Shown: positions 1 to 8,147, counted from the first letter of the stretch. The stretch is 13,816 nucleotides of DNA from Armatimonadota bacterium (GCA_023428805.1 JAEYWW010000367.1:1-13816); one strand, 5' to 3'. Notes: a model not told the origin generated them from the letters alone. Numbers and translations are program-made.

Positions 1-1161
1 GCTCGCGACCTCGCAGAACTCCGAGCCGACGTGCGTCTGGAACTCATACGGCAGTCCCTCGCTCTCGTACACATGAAAGGCGTGGCCCGCCTCGTGGAGC
101 AAAGTCTGCAAGTTGTCGTGGGTGCCGACCGCGTTCATGAAGATGAACGGGCGGCGGATCACAGGGAATGAAGTGCAGTAGCCGCCATTCGCCTTGTTCT
201 TGCGGCTGAAAAGGTCCATGCGGCCGTTTTCGACCATGTCCTTGTAGTAGCCGCCGAGCGCGGGATCCATGTCGTCGAAGATCGCCTGGGTCTGACCATT
301 GAGGTCCTCCTCGCCTTCAAAAGGCTGGAGCGGCTGGGTGCCGAACAGGTCCACATCCAAATCCCACGGTCGGACGCTTTCGACTTCCAGCGACTTTCGC
401 CGATCCTCGTAGATCTCCTGCGCCACCGGCACGACTTCCTTCAGGATCGCGTCGCGGAAGGTCTGGCAATCCTCGGGGGTGTAGTCGAAGCGGTGATACG
501 CGTGATAAACGTAGTCGGTGAAGCTCTCTTTGCCCGCATTCTTGGCGATCTGAAGACGAATGTCGAACATCTTCTTCCAGAGCGCGTTGAACGGTTCGCG
601 GTCCTGGTGGATGCGCTCCTGAATCAGCGTCCAGACTCGCTCCCGCACTTCGCGATCCGTCCCTTCCAGAAGCTGAGTCGCCTTCTCGATGGTGATCTCT
701 TCGCCTTCCCAGGTGATGGATCGCGCGCCGCAGAGCTTGTCATATTCGTTCCCCAGTTCGACAAGCTGCGTTTCGAGCGGAAGATTTTCTTCGCGGAAGA
801 GTTCGGTGTTTGAGCGCATCTGACGAATCGGAACTTCCATCCCTTCCAGACTCAAACCACTGTCAATCAGCTTGTTGCGAAGCTTGTCCTCCCAGACCTG
901 GCGCGGCTCACGGATGCTCCGCATGTAGTCCATCAACTTTGATTCGGCCTCTTCATCCGCCGTGTTCAAAGTCGTCGCCACATAGAGTTTGGACTCGACC
1001 TCGTCCAGCATGGAGGCGAGCTTGGACCAGTCGGAAAGCCATTCTGCCAGCGAACCAGAGTTCAGTTCGGCATCCGCCAATGCGGAGTAGTGAGGTTCGA
1101 AGTAAGACCAGGGCAGCGCCTGGGCGACTTCGGAAGTGTGAGGCAACGGAGCGAGACTCAT
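1..1161 (-). CDS. M3-family oligoendopeptidase, C-terminus beyond window
   Basis: Cytoplasmic zinc metallopeptidase that would cleave short peptides. Reading the minus strand from the ATG at 1161 gives 387 uninterrupted codons to the window edge, so only the N-terminal two thirds or so of a typical M3 enzyme (about 560-600 residues) is present. The helical N-terminal region is followed by the catalytic start: the zinc motif HEAGH lies at residues 356-360, preceded by 'GGYCTSFP' and 'FIFMNAVGTHDNLQTLL', which is the usual M3 context. The third zinc ligand (a Glu some 25 residues on) should fall at about 'SEFCEVAS', the last residues visible. The sequence looks closer to the M3 group related to PepF than to PepF itself, so no symbol is given. 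AGGA at about 8 nt before the ATG may be a ribosome site. It is divergent from the gene at 1217 across 55 bp. It has no evident link to the polysaccharide genes. Confidence 0.93.
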   Translation of the reverse strand, partial: MSLAPLPHTSEVAQALPWSYFEPHYSALADAELNSGSLAEWLSDWSKLASMLDEVESKLYVATTLNTADEEAESKLMDYMRSIREPRQVWEDKLRNKLIDSGLSLEGMEVPIRQMRSNTELFREENLPLETQLVELGNEYDKLCGARSITWEGEEITIEKATQLLEGTDREVRERVWTLIQERIHQDREPFNALWKKMFDIRLQIAKNAGKESFTDYVYHAYHRFDYTPEDCQTFRDAILKEVVPVAQEIYEDRRKSLEVESVRPWDLDVDLFGTQPLQPFEGEEDLNGQTQAIFDDMDPALGGYYKDMVENGRMDLFSRKNKANGGYCTSFPVIRRPFIFMNAVGTHDNLQTLLHEAGHAFHVYESEGLPYEFQTHVGSEFCEVAS

Positions 1162-1202
1162 AATCAAATCCTACGTTATTTTTTGAACAATCGTCACCCG
1201 TG

Positions 1203-1208
1203 TATGAT
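1203..1208 (+). promoter_or_regulatory. Possible -10 element for the gene at 1217 (leaderless-type)
   Basis: TATGAT lies 8 nt before the ATG at 1217, with a T-rich stretch (TTTTTT) about 18 bp upstream in the -35 position. No Shine-Dalgarno sequence is visible before the ATG. If the hexamer is used, transcription would begin at or within 2-3 nt of the start codon, giving a leaderless mRNA. This is inference from position and sequence only. Confidence 0.4.
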
Positions 1209-1216
1209 GAAATTCG

Positions 1217-2257
1217 ATGCAGGTGGTTCTCCAGGTTCTCGGAGGTCTGTTCCTCCTCATTATCCTTGGGATCGTGGTCGTGGTGCTGGTGCTCCGCCGA
1301 CAGCTCAGGAAGTTCGGGCAGTCTCTCGCCGACATGACGAGCCTCACCCCGCCTGCTGAATTGAACCTGCAGCCCGAAGAGAACCCCCCGTGGTCCAACG
1401 GAAAGATTGTGCGAAAACACGCGGATGCCCTGCTTCTGCACGGATTCCAAGATGAGGGTTCCTTCTGCACCCAAGAGATGACGAACCTCTTCATCCAAGG
1501 CTTTGTCCATCCCACGCGAAACCTCTTCGCCGCCGTTTACGATCACCCGCAGGGAGGGATCGTAGTGGACATTGTTCAAAAGACGCTTGACGGACGCACG
1601 CTCACCCTCAGCAACACAACGCAGGGAGAAGAATTGGACTCGATGGACGGAAAGAAGAGCATCCGCCTCAAAGATGCAACTGTCGATCAACTGATGACCG
1701 CCTGGCAAGTGGACAAGCTCAGAGGCGACAACCTCCCCGCACCTCCGGGTTCATTCAAAGAGTGCTTTGAGGCCGCCTACCGGGAGGAGATGCAGTGGCG
1801 CATCGCCCGCGGTGGACAGACTCCGGAGGAGATTCACCGGATTGCCCTGGCAAGCGGCGACCAATATAGTTCAGAAATCGAAGAAATGACTTTTCAACTG
1901 CAGCGGCGGCAGGCCAATAGCCAGCTTCACGAAATCCTGACGGAGAAGTACCTCAAGGAGAGCGGGGTGAGCGCGTTTGATTGGCAGTCGGAGCAGCAGC
2001 GGCTCACCATCATCCACGACAATCTGACGCGCGAGGAAGTGGAGGAACTGCTGTCAGTCGTCGAGGAGGATCGGGAGGAATGCTTCCAGGACCGTTATGA
2101 CCGCGTCCTCAGCTTCGAGCTGCCCGAGATGCCCGCCCGGGACGCCTTCGCCGCCGTCAACGCCACCTTTCCAGACCACCTCCAGTTCAAGATGAAGTGG
2201 CAGTGCGACGAGCCGATTGCGGCTGACTACTATCTCGAACCCGAAGAGAATCTTTAA
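1217..2257 (+). CDS. Membrane-anchored protein of unknown function
   Basis: A 346-residue protein I do not recognise. Residues 3-27 form one strongly hydrophobic helix rich in Leu, Ile and Val, followed directly by the basic patch RRQLRK. That suggests a single N-terminal anchor with the remaining 315 or so residues in the cytoplasm by the positive-inside rule. The soluble part begins with a Pro-rich linker (residues 43-58). It continues into an apparently folded domain with alternating strands at about 60-140, then a Glu- and Gln-rich, probably helical region at about 190-290. No enzymatic motif or repeat is evident. The codon use resembles its neighbours and the reading frame is intact, so it is a real gene. 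The next gene, capE, starts 68 bp later in the same direction. No terminator is visible between them, so readthrough is possible, but a functional link to polysaccharide synthesis is unsupported. Confidence 0.85.
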   Translation: MQVVLQVLGGLFLLIILGIVVVVLVLRRQLRKFGQSLADMTSLTPPAELNLQPEENPPWSNGKIVRKHADALLLHGFQDEGSFCTQEMTNLFIQGFVHPTRNLFAAVYDHPQGGIVVDIVQKTLDGRTLTLSNTTQGEELDSMDGKKSIRLKDATVDQLMTAWQVDKLRGDNLPAPPGSFKECFEAAYREEMQWRIARGGQTPEEIHRIALASGDQYSSEIEEMTFQLQRRQANSQLHEILTEKYLKESGVSAFDWQSEQQRLTIIHDNLTREEVEELLSVVEEDREECFQDRYDRVLSFELPEMPARDAFAAVNATFPDHLQFKMKWQCDEPIAADYYLEPEENL

Positions 2258-2307
2258 GACCAGGCACAATCCCGGCGCAAAGTCCGAACAATCTTTCGGT
2301 CCCTGGG

Positions 2308-2313
2308 TACGAT
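2308..2313 (+). promoter_or_regulatory. Possible -10 element before capE
   Basis: TACGAT lies 12 nt upstream of the capE ATG. No good -35 hexamer is visible 17 bp further up (CGAACA). Two ATG triplets at 2312 and 2315 are out of frame with capE. If this hexamer is used the leader would be only about 5-7 nt, too short for a normal ribosome site, and none is seen. Weak evidence. Confidence 0.25.
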
Positions 2314-2325
2314 GATGAGCGCGAT

Positions 2326-3354
2326 ATGTCGGTCTTTGCGCAAAAAACCCTTCTTGTGACCGGAGGCACGGGCACGTTTGGCAAGGCCACCGTGGACCAC
2401 TTCCTCCCCACCGACATCGGTGAAATCCGCATCTTCAGCCGGGATGAAAAGAAGCAGGAAGACCTGCGCATCCACTACAACAACCCCAAGTTGAAGTTCA
2501 TCATCGGCGACGTCCGCAGCGAGCAGAGCTGCCGTGATGCGGTCGAAGGAGCCGATTACGTCTTCCATGCCGCCGCCCTCAAGCAGGTGCCGAGCTGCGA
2601 GTTCTATCCAATGGAGGCGATCGCCACCAACGCGATCGGGGCCGACAACCTCATGCGGGCCTCCGCTGATGCGGGCGTCAAGAGCTGCGTCGTCCTCAGC
2701 ACCGACAAGGCCGCCTACCCGGTCAATGCAATGGGCATCAGCAAGGCGATGATGGAGAAGCTGATGGTCGCCCGTGCCCGCATCTCGCGCAACAAGGGGA
2801 TCGTCTTCACCGCCACCCGCTACGGCAACGTCATGGCGAGCCGGGGTTCGGTCATCCCGCTCTTCATCGACCAGATTCTCCAGGGCAAGCCCCTCACCAT
2901 CACCGATCCGCAGATGACCCGGTTCATGATGCTGATCGAGGAGGCGGTCGATCTTGTCCTCTACGCCTTCGAGCACGGACAGACAGGCGATCTCTTCGTC
3001 AAGAAAGCACCGTCCGCCACCGTCGAAACCCTGGCTCTTGCAATGAAGCAAATCTTCAACGCCAGCAACCCCATCCAGGTCATCGGCACCCGCCACGGCG
3101 AGAAGCTCTTTGAAACCCTGCTGACCCGAGAAGAGATGGCGGAGGCCACCGACATGGGCGACTACTACCGTGTCTCTGCCGATGCCCGGGACATGAACTA
3201 CCACTCCTACATCAGCGAGGGCGACAAAACTATCGGAGACCTGGAAGACTATCACTCCCACAACTCCGAGCAGTTGACCGTGGATGAGCTGATCGAACTT
3301 CTGATGAAGCTCCAAATCGTGCGCGACGCCCTTGAAGGAAAAGTCTCCGCATGA
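2326..3354 (+). CDS. capE: CapE/WbjB-type UDP-GlcNAc 4,6-dehydratase/5-epimerase
   Basis: First enzyme of UDP-L-FucNAc synthesis. Family members convert UDP-D-GlcNAc by 4,6-dehydration and 5-epimerisation (with later 3-epimerisation) to a 4-keto-6-deoxy-L-sugar nucleotide, in the cytoplasm with NADP(H). The 342-residue length is normal. The Rossmann motif GGTGTFG is at residues 13-19, GDVR at 61-64, and 'HAAALKQVPSCE' at 81-92. The STDK motif at 125-128 gives the Asp-Lys pair, and MGISK follows at 136-140. Met136 replaces the Tyr of the classical YxxxK motif, as is usual in CapE/WbjB. The short soluble form without membrane helices and the immediate neighbours capF and capG separate it from the long FlaA1/CapD-type enzymes such as the one at 9757. 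The stop codon overlaps the capF start (ATGA at 3351-3354), showing translational coupling. The start is the only in-frame ATG close before the Rossmann strand. Confidence 0.95.
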   Translation: MSVFAQKTLLVTGGTGTFGKATVDHFLPTDIGEIRIFSRDEKKQEDLRIHYNNPKLKFIIGDVRSEQSCRDAVEGADYVFHAAALKQVPSCEFYPMEAIATNAIGADNLMRASADAGVKSCVVLSTDKAAYPVNAMGISKAMMEKLMVARARISRNKGIVFTATRYGNVMASRGSVIPLFIDQILQGKPLTITDPQMTRFMMLIEEAVDLVLYAFEHGQTGDLFVKKAPSATVETLALAMKQIFNASNPIQVIGTRHGEKLFETLLTREEMAEATDMGDYYRVSADARDMNYHSYISEGDKTIGDLEDYHSHNSEQLTVDELIELLMKLQIVRDALEGKVSA

Positions 3355-4472
3355 AGGTGCTGGTCACCGGAGCCGCCGGATTCATCGGAAGGCACGTCTG
3401 CCAGGCGCTTCGGCTGCGTGACAGCGTGGAAGTTCTGACTTTCACCGAAGACAACGACCCCTCAGATTTGGCCAGTCTGGCGTCGCAGGCGGACGTTGTC
3501 ATCCATCTCGCGGGCGTCAATCGCCCGCCGACTCCCGATGAATTTGAGTCCGGCAATCGCGGCCTCACCGCCGCTCTCGTCGATGCCTTGAAATCCTCCG
3601 GCAGCAGAGCCAAAGTTCTGATCAGCAGCAGCACTCAAGCGGAGTTGGAGAACGACTACGGGCGCAGCAAGCTCGGCGCGGAGCGGGAGTTGGAGAGGCT
3701 GAACACCGAAAACGGCAATCCCGTCGCGATCTTCCGGCTGACCAACGTCTTCGGAAAGTGGGCGCGTCCCAACTACAACAGCGCGGTTGCCACCTTCGCC
3801 TACAACATCGGGCGCGGCGAACCCATCCAGATCAACGATCCTGGCCGCGTGATGGAATTGGTCTACATCGACGACGTGGTCCGCGCCCTGCTCGACGCGA
3901 TGGAAGAGGACTTCACCGGCATCCGCCGCCCGCAGGTCAGCTCCGTTCACACCATCACCCTCCAAGAAATCGCCGACATCCTGAAGTCATTCAAGGAGAT
4001 GCGCACGACACTCGTGCTCCCGGACTTCTCCAACCCCCTGGTCAAGAAGCTCTACAGCACCTACATCGGCTATCTGGAAGGCGGCGACCGCGAGTACGGG
4101 TTGGACATCAAGACCGACGATCGCGGCAGTTTGGCCGAGTTCATCAAAAGCCCGCAGATGGGCCAGGTGTTCGTCAGCCGCACCAAACCCGGGATCACGC
4201 GCGGCAACCACTACCACAACACCAAGCCCGAAAAATTCCTGGTTTTGGAAGGTGAGGCAGTCATCCGGCTCCGCCATGTCGAAAGCGACCGAATTGAGGA
4301 GCACAGAGTCAAAGGCGAGGACTACCGCGTGGTGGACATGACTCCGGGCTGGACTCACTCTATCGAAAATGTGGGCGACCGCGATCTCATCACCCTCTTC
4401 TGGGCGGGAGAGCCGTTCGATCCCCAGAATCCCGACACCTATTGGGTGCCCGTTTTGCAGGAGAAAAGCTGA
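3351..4472 (+). CDS. capF: CapF/WbjC-type reductase with C-terminal cupin (UDP-L-TalNAc synthesis)
   Basis: Second enzyme of the UDP-L-FucNAc pathway. In characterised CapF the C-terminal cupin 3-epimerises the 4-keto intermediate and the N-terminal short-chain dehydrogenase domain reduces C4 with NADPH, yielding the 6-deoxy-L-talose form. Both halves are visible in this 373-residue protein. The dinucleotide-binding motif TGAAGFIG is at residues 6-13, and a catalytic YGRSK (Tyr103, Lys107) follows an 'ISSST' strand. The cupin begins at about 250 and carries GNHYHNTKPEKF at 285-296, with His287, His289 and Glu294 as likely zinc ligands and His336 as a further candidate. The start codon overlaps the capE stop (ATGA), and the stop overlaps the capG start by 1 nt. 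Length and domain order match the family, with no sign of damage. Confidence 0.95.
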   Translation: MKVLVTGAAGFIGRHVCQALRLRDSVEVLTFTEDNDPSDLASLASQADVVIHLAGVNRPPTPDEFESGNRGLTAALVDALKSSGSRAKVLISSSTQAELENDYGRSKLGAERELERLNTENGNPVAIFRLTNVFGKWARPNYNSAVATFAYNIGRGEPIQINDPGRVMELVYIDDVVRALLDAMEEDFTGIRRPQVSSVHTITLQEIADILKSFKEMRTTLVLPDFSNPLVKKLYSTYIGYLEGGDREYGLDIKTDDRGSLAEFIKSPQMGQVFVSRTKPGITRGNHYHNTKPEKFLVLEGEAVIRLRHVESDRIEEHRVKGEDYRVVDMTPGWTHSIENVGDRDLITLFWAGEPFDPQNPDTYWVPVLQEKS

Positions 4473-5590
4473 TGAAGGTCATGACGATTGTCGGCACCCG
4501 CCCCGAGATCATCCGGCTCAGCCGAGTCATGGTCGCGCTGGATCAATATGTGGATCAGGTCATCGTCCACACCGGGCAGAACTACGACTATGAACTGAAC
4601 CAGGTCTTCTTCGACGACTTGGAACTCCGCAAGCCCGACGTCTTCCTCAATGCCGCAGGCGAGACCGCCATCGAAACCATCGGCAACACCCTCATCAAAG
4701 CCGATCAAGCGATGGAGGAGCACAAACCCGACGCGGTCCTCATCCTGGGCGACACCAATTCCTGCCTCTCCGCGATCAGCGCCAAGAGGCGCAAAATCCC
4801 GATCTTCCACATGGAGGCGGGCAACCGATGCTTCGACCAGCGTGTCCCCGAGGAGATCAATCGGCGCATCGTGGACGTGACTGCCGACATCAACCTTCCC
4901 TACAGCACGATCAGCCGCGACTACCTGATCCGAGAAGGCTTCCCGCCCGACCGCGTCATCAAAACCGGCTCGCCGATGTACGAAGTCCTCAACTACTACA
5001 AACCCAAGATCGAAGCCAGCGATGTCCTCGACCGCCTCGGCTTGACAAAGGGCGACTATTTCGTCATCAGCGCGCACCGTGAGGAGAACATTGACCTCGG
5101 CAAGTTCGACAAGCTGGTCGCGATGCTCAACGCGGTCGCCGAAAAATACGGCAAGCGCATGATCTTCAGCACCCACCCGCGCACCCGCAAGCGCATCGAA
5201 AAAGAGGGCATTCAGCTCAATCCGCTGATCGAAACCCTCAAGCCGATGGGCTTCAGCGACTACAACAAGCTGCAGGCCAACGCCTTCGCCGTCCTGAGCG
5301 ACAGCGGCACGATCAGCGAGGAGGCATCCGTCCTCGGCTTCCCCGCCCTCAACATCCGCGAGGCGCACGAAAGGCCGGAAGGCATGGAGGAAGCCGTGGC
5401 GATCATGACCGGATTCGAGCCCGACAATGTGCTCACGTCCATCGAAGTCGCAACTCTCCAGCACCAAACTGGCCAGCGAGTCCTGCGCGAGGTATCCGAC
5501 TACACGATGCCCAACGTGAGCGAAAAGGTGGCGCGCATCATCCTTAGCTACACCCACTACGTCCGGCGCGTGGTGTGGAGTCAGCCCTAA
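4472..5590 (+). CDS. capG: CapG/WbjD-type non-hydrolysing 2-epimerase (forms UDP-L-FucNAc)
   Basis: Third enzyme of the pathway. It is a GT-B-fold relative of WecB (UDP-GlcNAc 2-epimerase) that inverts C2 of UDP-L-TalNAc to give UDP-L-FucNAc. From the ATG at 4472 it has 372 residues: GTRPEIIRLSRV at 8-19, HTGQNYDYE at 33-41, GDTNS at 93-97, HMEAGNRCFDQRVPEEINRR at 113-132, AHREEN at 201-206 and SDSGTISEEASVLGFPALN at 277-295. These cover the catalytic acids and the UDP-binding part of the epimerase family. The chosen start has AGGAG 8 nt upstream and overlaps the capF stop (TGATG). An in-frame upstream GTG start would run ten codons into capF and is less likely. Since no separate wecB-like gene is seen, this enzyme might also supply UDP-ManNAc to the convergent dehydrogenase. 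That is a guess. Confidence 0.93.
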   Translation: MKVMTIVGTRPEIIRLSRVMVALDQYVDQVIVHTGQNYDYELNQVFFDDLELRKPDVFLNAAGETAIETIGNTLIKADQAMEEHKPDAVLILGDTNSCLSAISAKRRKIPIFHMEAGNRCFDQRVPEEINRRIVDVTADINLPYSTISRDYLIREGFPPDRVIKTGSPMYEVLNYYKPKIEASDVLDRLGLTKGDYFVISAHREENIDLGKFDKLVAMLNAVAEKYGKRMIFSTHPRTRKRIEKEGIQLNPLIETLKPMGFSDYNKLQANAFAVLSDSGTISEEASVLGFPALNIREAHERPEGMEEAVAIMTGFEPDNVLTSIEVATLQHQTGQRVLREVSDYTMPNVSEKVARIILSYTHYVRRVVWSQP

Positions 5591-5596
5591 GGAAGT

Positions 5597-6826
5597 TCAG
5601 CCCTCGAAGCGATAGCGGCGCACACCGACGAAATCCAGGCTCACCTTACCCTGCACGTCCAGATCGAAGAACTGGTCGTGGGCGACGAGGAACGCGAGGA
5701 TGTCGGCCTTGGCGAGCGCATCTTCCAGAGGCACCAGCTTGAGGATGCCGTGCTCATGCAGGTTCGGCTCAACCGGCAGAACGTCGTAGCCCTTCTCAAT
5801 CAGCTTATTCGTGATCGCCAGAGCAGGAGACTCGCGGAGATCGTCGATGTTCGGCTTGAAGGCAAGCCCCAGCGCGGCGATCTTGGCGGGACGCCCATTG
5901 GCTTCCTTGAAGGCATCAGCGGCCTCCTCGATTCGCTCCAGAGTCCACTCCGCCTTGTAGTCGTTGACTTCGCGCGCCTGCTTGATGAGCCTCGCGTTGG
6001 GGTCCATTGCGACCACAAACCAGGGGTCCACCGCGATGCAGTGCCCGCCAACTCCCGCCCCCGGATTCAAAATGTTCACCCGCGGATGGCGGTTGGCGAG
6101 GTCGATCAGTTCCCGCACGTTGATGCCGTGCCGCGCGCAGATCATGGAAAGCTCGTTCGCGAAGGCGATGCTGACGTCGCGGAAGCTGTTCTCCACCAGC
6201 TTGCTCATCTCTGCGGTTCGAGCATTCGTCGTGTGAACGGTTCCCTTCGAGACAAAGGTGCGATAGAATTTAGCCACCGCCTGCGCCGCCTCCGGCGTGT
6301 AGCCGCCCACGATGCGGTCATTCTCGACAAGCTCCCGCATGATCTGACCAGGCAGAACGCGCTCCGGGCAGTAGGCGAAACCGATCGAGTTCACATCCAC
6401 GCCCTCGGAAGCCAGCGTGTCGCGCACCAGTTCGGTGCTGCCGACGGGTGAGGTGGATTCCAAAATCACCAGATTGCCTGCTTCGACATAAGGCGCGATG
6501 GCGCGGGTCGCGGACACGACGTACTTCATATCCGGCTCGGGGATGCCGGTGCCATGCACGAACGGAGTCGGAACGCAGATCATGAAGATTTCGGCTTTGG
6601 CAGGAGTGGTCTGAGCCTTCAGGAGCCCTTTCTGAACCGCTTCCGAAACATGTTTCTCAAGGTCGGGCTCGACGATATGAATGCGGCCCTGGTTGATGAT
6701 GTCCACCACTTCCTGGCTGACATCCACACCGGTGATCCGGTGACCAGCCGCGGCGAGCACCGCAGAAGTCGGAAGTCCAATATAACCCAAACCAATGACG
6801 CAGACGTGCCTCTGTTGATCACCCAT
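5597..6826 (-). CDS. wecC: UDP-N-acetyl-D-mannosamine dehydrogenase (WecC/CapO type)
   Basis: A cytoplasmic NAD-dependent enzyme that oxidises C6 of UDP-ManNAc twice to give UDP-ManNAcA, a precursor for capsule, ECA-like or teichuronic-type polymers. The 409-residue protein has all three parts of the UDP-sugar dehydrogenase family. The Rossmann motif GLGYIG is at 12-17 and ESTSPVGST at 123-131. The central helix EMSKLVENSFRDV carries Lys209 and Asn213. The catalytic loop is GAGVGGHCIAVDPWFVV at 256-272 with the nucleophile Cys263, followed by the C-terminal domain with LGLAFKPNIDDLRESP at 319-334. The 'HCIAVDPWF' variant is typical of WecC rather than of UDP-glucose dehydrogenases. I chose the ATG at 6826 because AGGAAG stands about 6 nt before it; an in-frame TTG at 6847 would add seven residues. 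Its 3' end faces capG with a 6-bp gap and no terminator visible between. Confidence 0.93.
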   Translation of the reverse strand: MGDQQRHVCVIGLGYIGLPTSAVLAAAGHRITGVDVSQEVVDIINQGRIHIVEPDLEKHVSEAVQKGLLKAQTTPAKAEIFMICVPTPFVHGTGIPEPDMKYVVSATRAIAPYVEAGNLVILESTSPVGSTELVRDTLASEGVDVNSIGFAYCPERVLPGQIMRELVENDRIVGGYTPEAAQAVAKFYRTFVSKGTVHTTNARTAEMSKLVENSFRDVSIAFANELSMICARHGINVRELIDLANRHPRVNILNPGAGVGGHCIAVDPWFVVAMDPNARLIKQAREVNDYKAEWTLERIEEAADAFKEANGRPAKIAALGLAFKPNIDDLRESPALAITNKLIEKGYDVLPVEPNLHEHGILKLVPLEDALAKADILAFLVAHDQFFDLDVQGKVSLDFVGVRRYRFEG

Positions 6827-7037
6827 GCTTGCTTCCTGTCCACCCAACGGCGATGCTGATCATCACCTGCAATCAATCCCGCGTCCTGTTCGGACGAGGA
6901 CAATACCGCCAGAACGTACCTGAGGATATTTTGCGTTCGCATCCTAAGGTCCTGCGTTTGCCGAATGATTCCGACTGCTTGATAGTCCCTTCACACAAAC
7001 CCACCCGAAAGCCGCACAATCTATACTCTCCCCTCAG
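6827..7037. promoter_or_regulatory. Divergent intergenic region between wecC and the glycosyltransferase
   Basis: This 211-bp spacer must hold promoters for both divergent genes. On the plus side a TATACT at 7022-7027 is convincing as a -10. On the minus side I see no clear promoter pair. Small imperfect inverted repeats occur (GTCCT...AGGAC around 6882-6900, AGGAT...ATCCT around 6923-6945), but none is strong enough to call an operator. No RNA gene or credible small coding region was seen. Confidence 0.5.
7022..7027 (+). promoter_or_regulatory. Probable -10 element for the glycosyltransferase gene
   Basis: TATACT is a near-consensus -10 hexamer, placed 10 nt before the ATG at 7038. No good -35 is seen 16-18 bp upstream and no Shine-Dalgarno sequence is seen in the 10-nt gap (CTCCCCTCAG). 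If used, the mRNA leader would be about 3-5 nt, effectively leaderless. Confidence 0.45.
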
Positions 7038-8147
7038 ATGCCGGAACCGATTTACATCCTCGCTCCCGTGGGATCGCTCGACCGTCTGGTGCGGACAAGC
7101 AAAATCCGTTCGGTTCTGATGGAGACGGGACGCCCCCTCATCCATCTCGCTTGGAAGCGGTCAGATGACGACCAGCCCAATCCTGCTCCCGTCGAGACTC
7201 AGGTCATCTTGGAGGGCGGCGGCTACCAGTCATCTGGCCTGGCGCGATGGTACATGAAGTATCTCGCCGCCAACAAGACGGCTCTCAAGAATCTCCCAGA
7301 CGGCTCCTGCATCTATGCCCTTGGGTTTTTTGCCGCCTTCCCCGCCGCGCTGCTGGCCCGCCGAAGGAAATTCAAAGTTCTCTTCGACCACAACGACACG
7401 TTTTCAAAGAGCTATCCGCTTCCCGGACCTCTGAAGGCGCTCGTGGAGAAGATGGAGTCATTCACCGTGCGCCGCGCGCGAATCCACCTGATTCCGGGCG
7501 AGAACCGCTGGACGCAGGGTGACGCCAACCGCCGCGTCGTCCCCAACGTCCCCACTCAGGATGTGGCGCAAGCCGCGAAAGAAATCGCTGAAAAAGGCGG
7601 TTTTGCAAAGGGAGAGAGGTTCACTCTCTATGTCAACGGCTGGCTGACTCCCGAACGTGGCATGGGGCCGCTCATGAAGGCGCTGGCCCTCATCCCCGAT
7701 GCCCCCATCAACATCCTGCTCGCGGGACGGATCGAAAACGATGACCCCGCGCTCGCCGCGCTCCTCAAGCAGCCCAACGTCGAATTTCTGGGCAATCTCG
7801 ATCAGCCCAATGCGCTCGCCCATTACGGGCGGGCTCATGCGACCCTCACATTTTATGATCCGGTCGTCGAGATCAACCGATATGCGGAGCCGAACAAATG
7901 GGGCGACTGCATCCTGACTCAAACAACCTTCATCGTCAACCGCGAAGTGGTGACAGCGAAGCCGTTCTTCGATGCAGGGTCATGTTTTGCGGTTCCCTTC
8001 CACGATGACCGCGCCCTCGCCGATCTTCTCCAGCGTCTCTCCGATAACCCATCTGAAGCAATCGAAGCGGGACAGCGGCTCAAGCAGTTCGGAGGCGACC
8101 CGTGGGAAATTCAGATGCAGCGCGTGATTCAGGACTGGCTCGCCTGA
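7038..8147 (+). CDS. GT-B fold glycosyltransferase (GT4-like)
   Basis: Likely transfers a sugar from a nucleotide donor onto the growing surface-polysaccharide repeat on the cytoplasmic face of the membrane. In the 369-residue product the N-terminal half contains alternating strands and helices ending in 'FKVLFDHND' (112-120), typical of the acceptor domain. The C-terminal half starts with a 'YVNGWLTPERG' strand-turn (198-208), where GT4 enzymes have their phosphate-binding Gly-Arg region. It continues with 'INILLAGRI' (224-232) and 'VEFLGNL' (248-254), then E278...E284-P-N-K, which resembles the E-x7-E donor-binding segment with shorter spacing. No membrane helix is evident. Donor and acceptor cannot be told from sequence, though FucNAc and ManNAcA are the precursors made nearby. 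It stands alone in its direction, and its 3' end overlaps the convergent flippase by 19 bp. Confidence 0.85.
   Translation: MPEPIYILAPVGSLDRLVRTSKIRSVLMETGRPLIHLAWKRSDDDQPNPAPVETQVILEGGGYQSSGLARWYMKYLAANKTALKNLPDGSCIYALGFFAAFPAALLARRRKFKVLFDHNDTFSKSYPLPGPLKALVEKMESFTVRRARIHLIPGENRWTQGDANRRVVPNVPTQDVAQAAKEIAEKGGFAKGERFTLYVNGWLTPERGMGPLMKALALIPDAPINILLAGRIENDDPALAALLKQPNVEFLGNLDQPNALAHYGRAHATLTFYDPVVEINRYAEPNKWGDCILTQTTFIVNREVVTAKPFFDAGSCFAVPFHDDRALADLLQRLSDNPSEAIEAGQRLKQFGGDPWEIQMQRVIQDWLA

Noticed and set aside
953..1708. 251-codon minus-strand frame spanning the peptidase start and the 1217 gene
   Set aside because: Overlaps two better genes, including the M3 peptidase on the same strand in another frame; no recognisable domain.
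1185..2293. Shared GAACAATC octamer before the genes at 1217 and 2326 as a common operator
   Set aside because: Spacing to the -10-like element differs (10 versus 14 nt) and only two copies are seen, so chance is likely.
2254..3315. 353-codon open frame on the minus strand opposite capE
   Set aside because: Fully antisense to a clear capE with all catalytic motifs; its translation is low-complexity Val/Asp/Gly-rich and matches no family. It is a codon-bias shadow.
4439..5557. 372-codon open frame on the minus strand opposite capG
   Set aside because: Antisense to a well-conserved epimerase; composition is typical of a GC-rich shadow frame.
5678..6451. 257-codon plus-strand frame opposite wecC
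   Set aside because: Antisense to wecC, whose catalytic Cys loop and Rossmann motif are intact; no independent evidence of coding.
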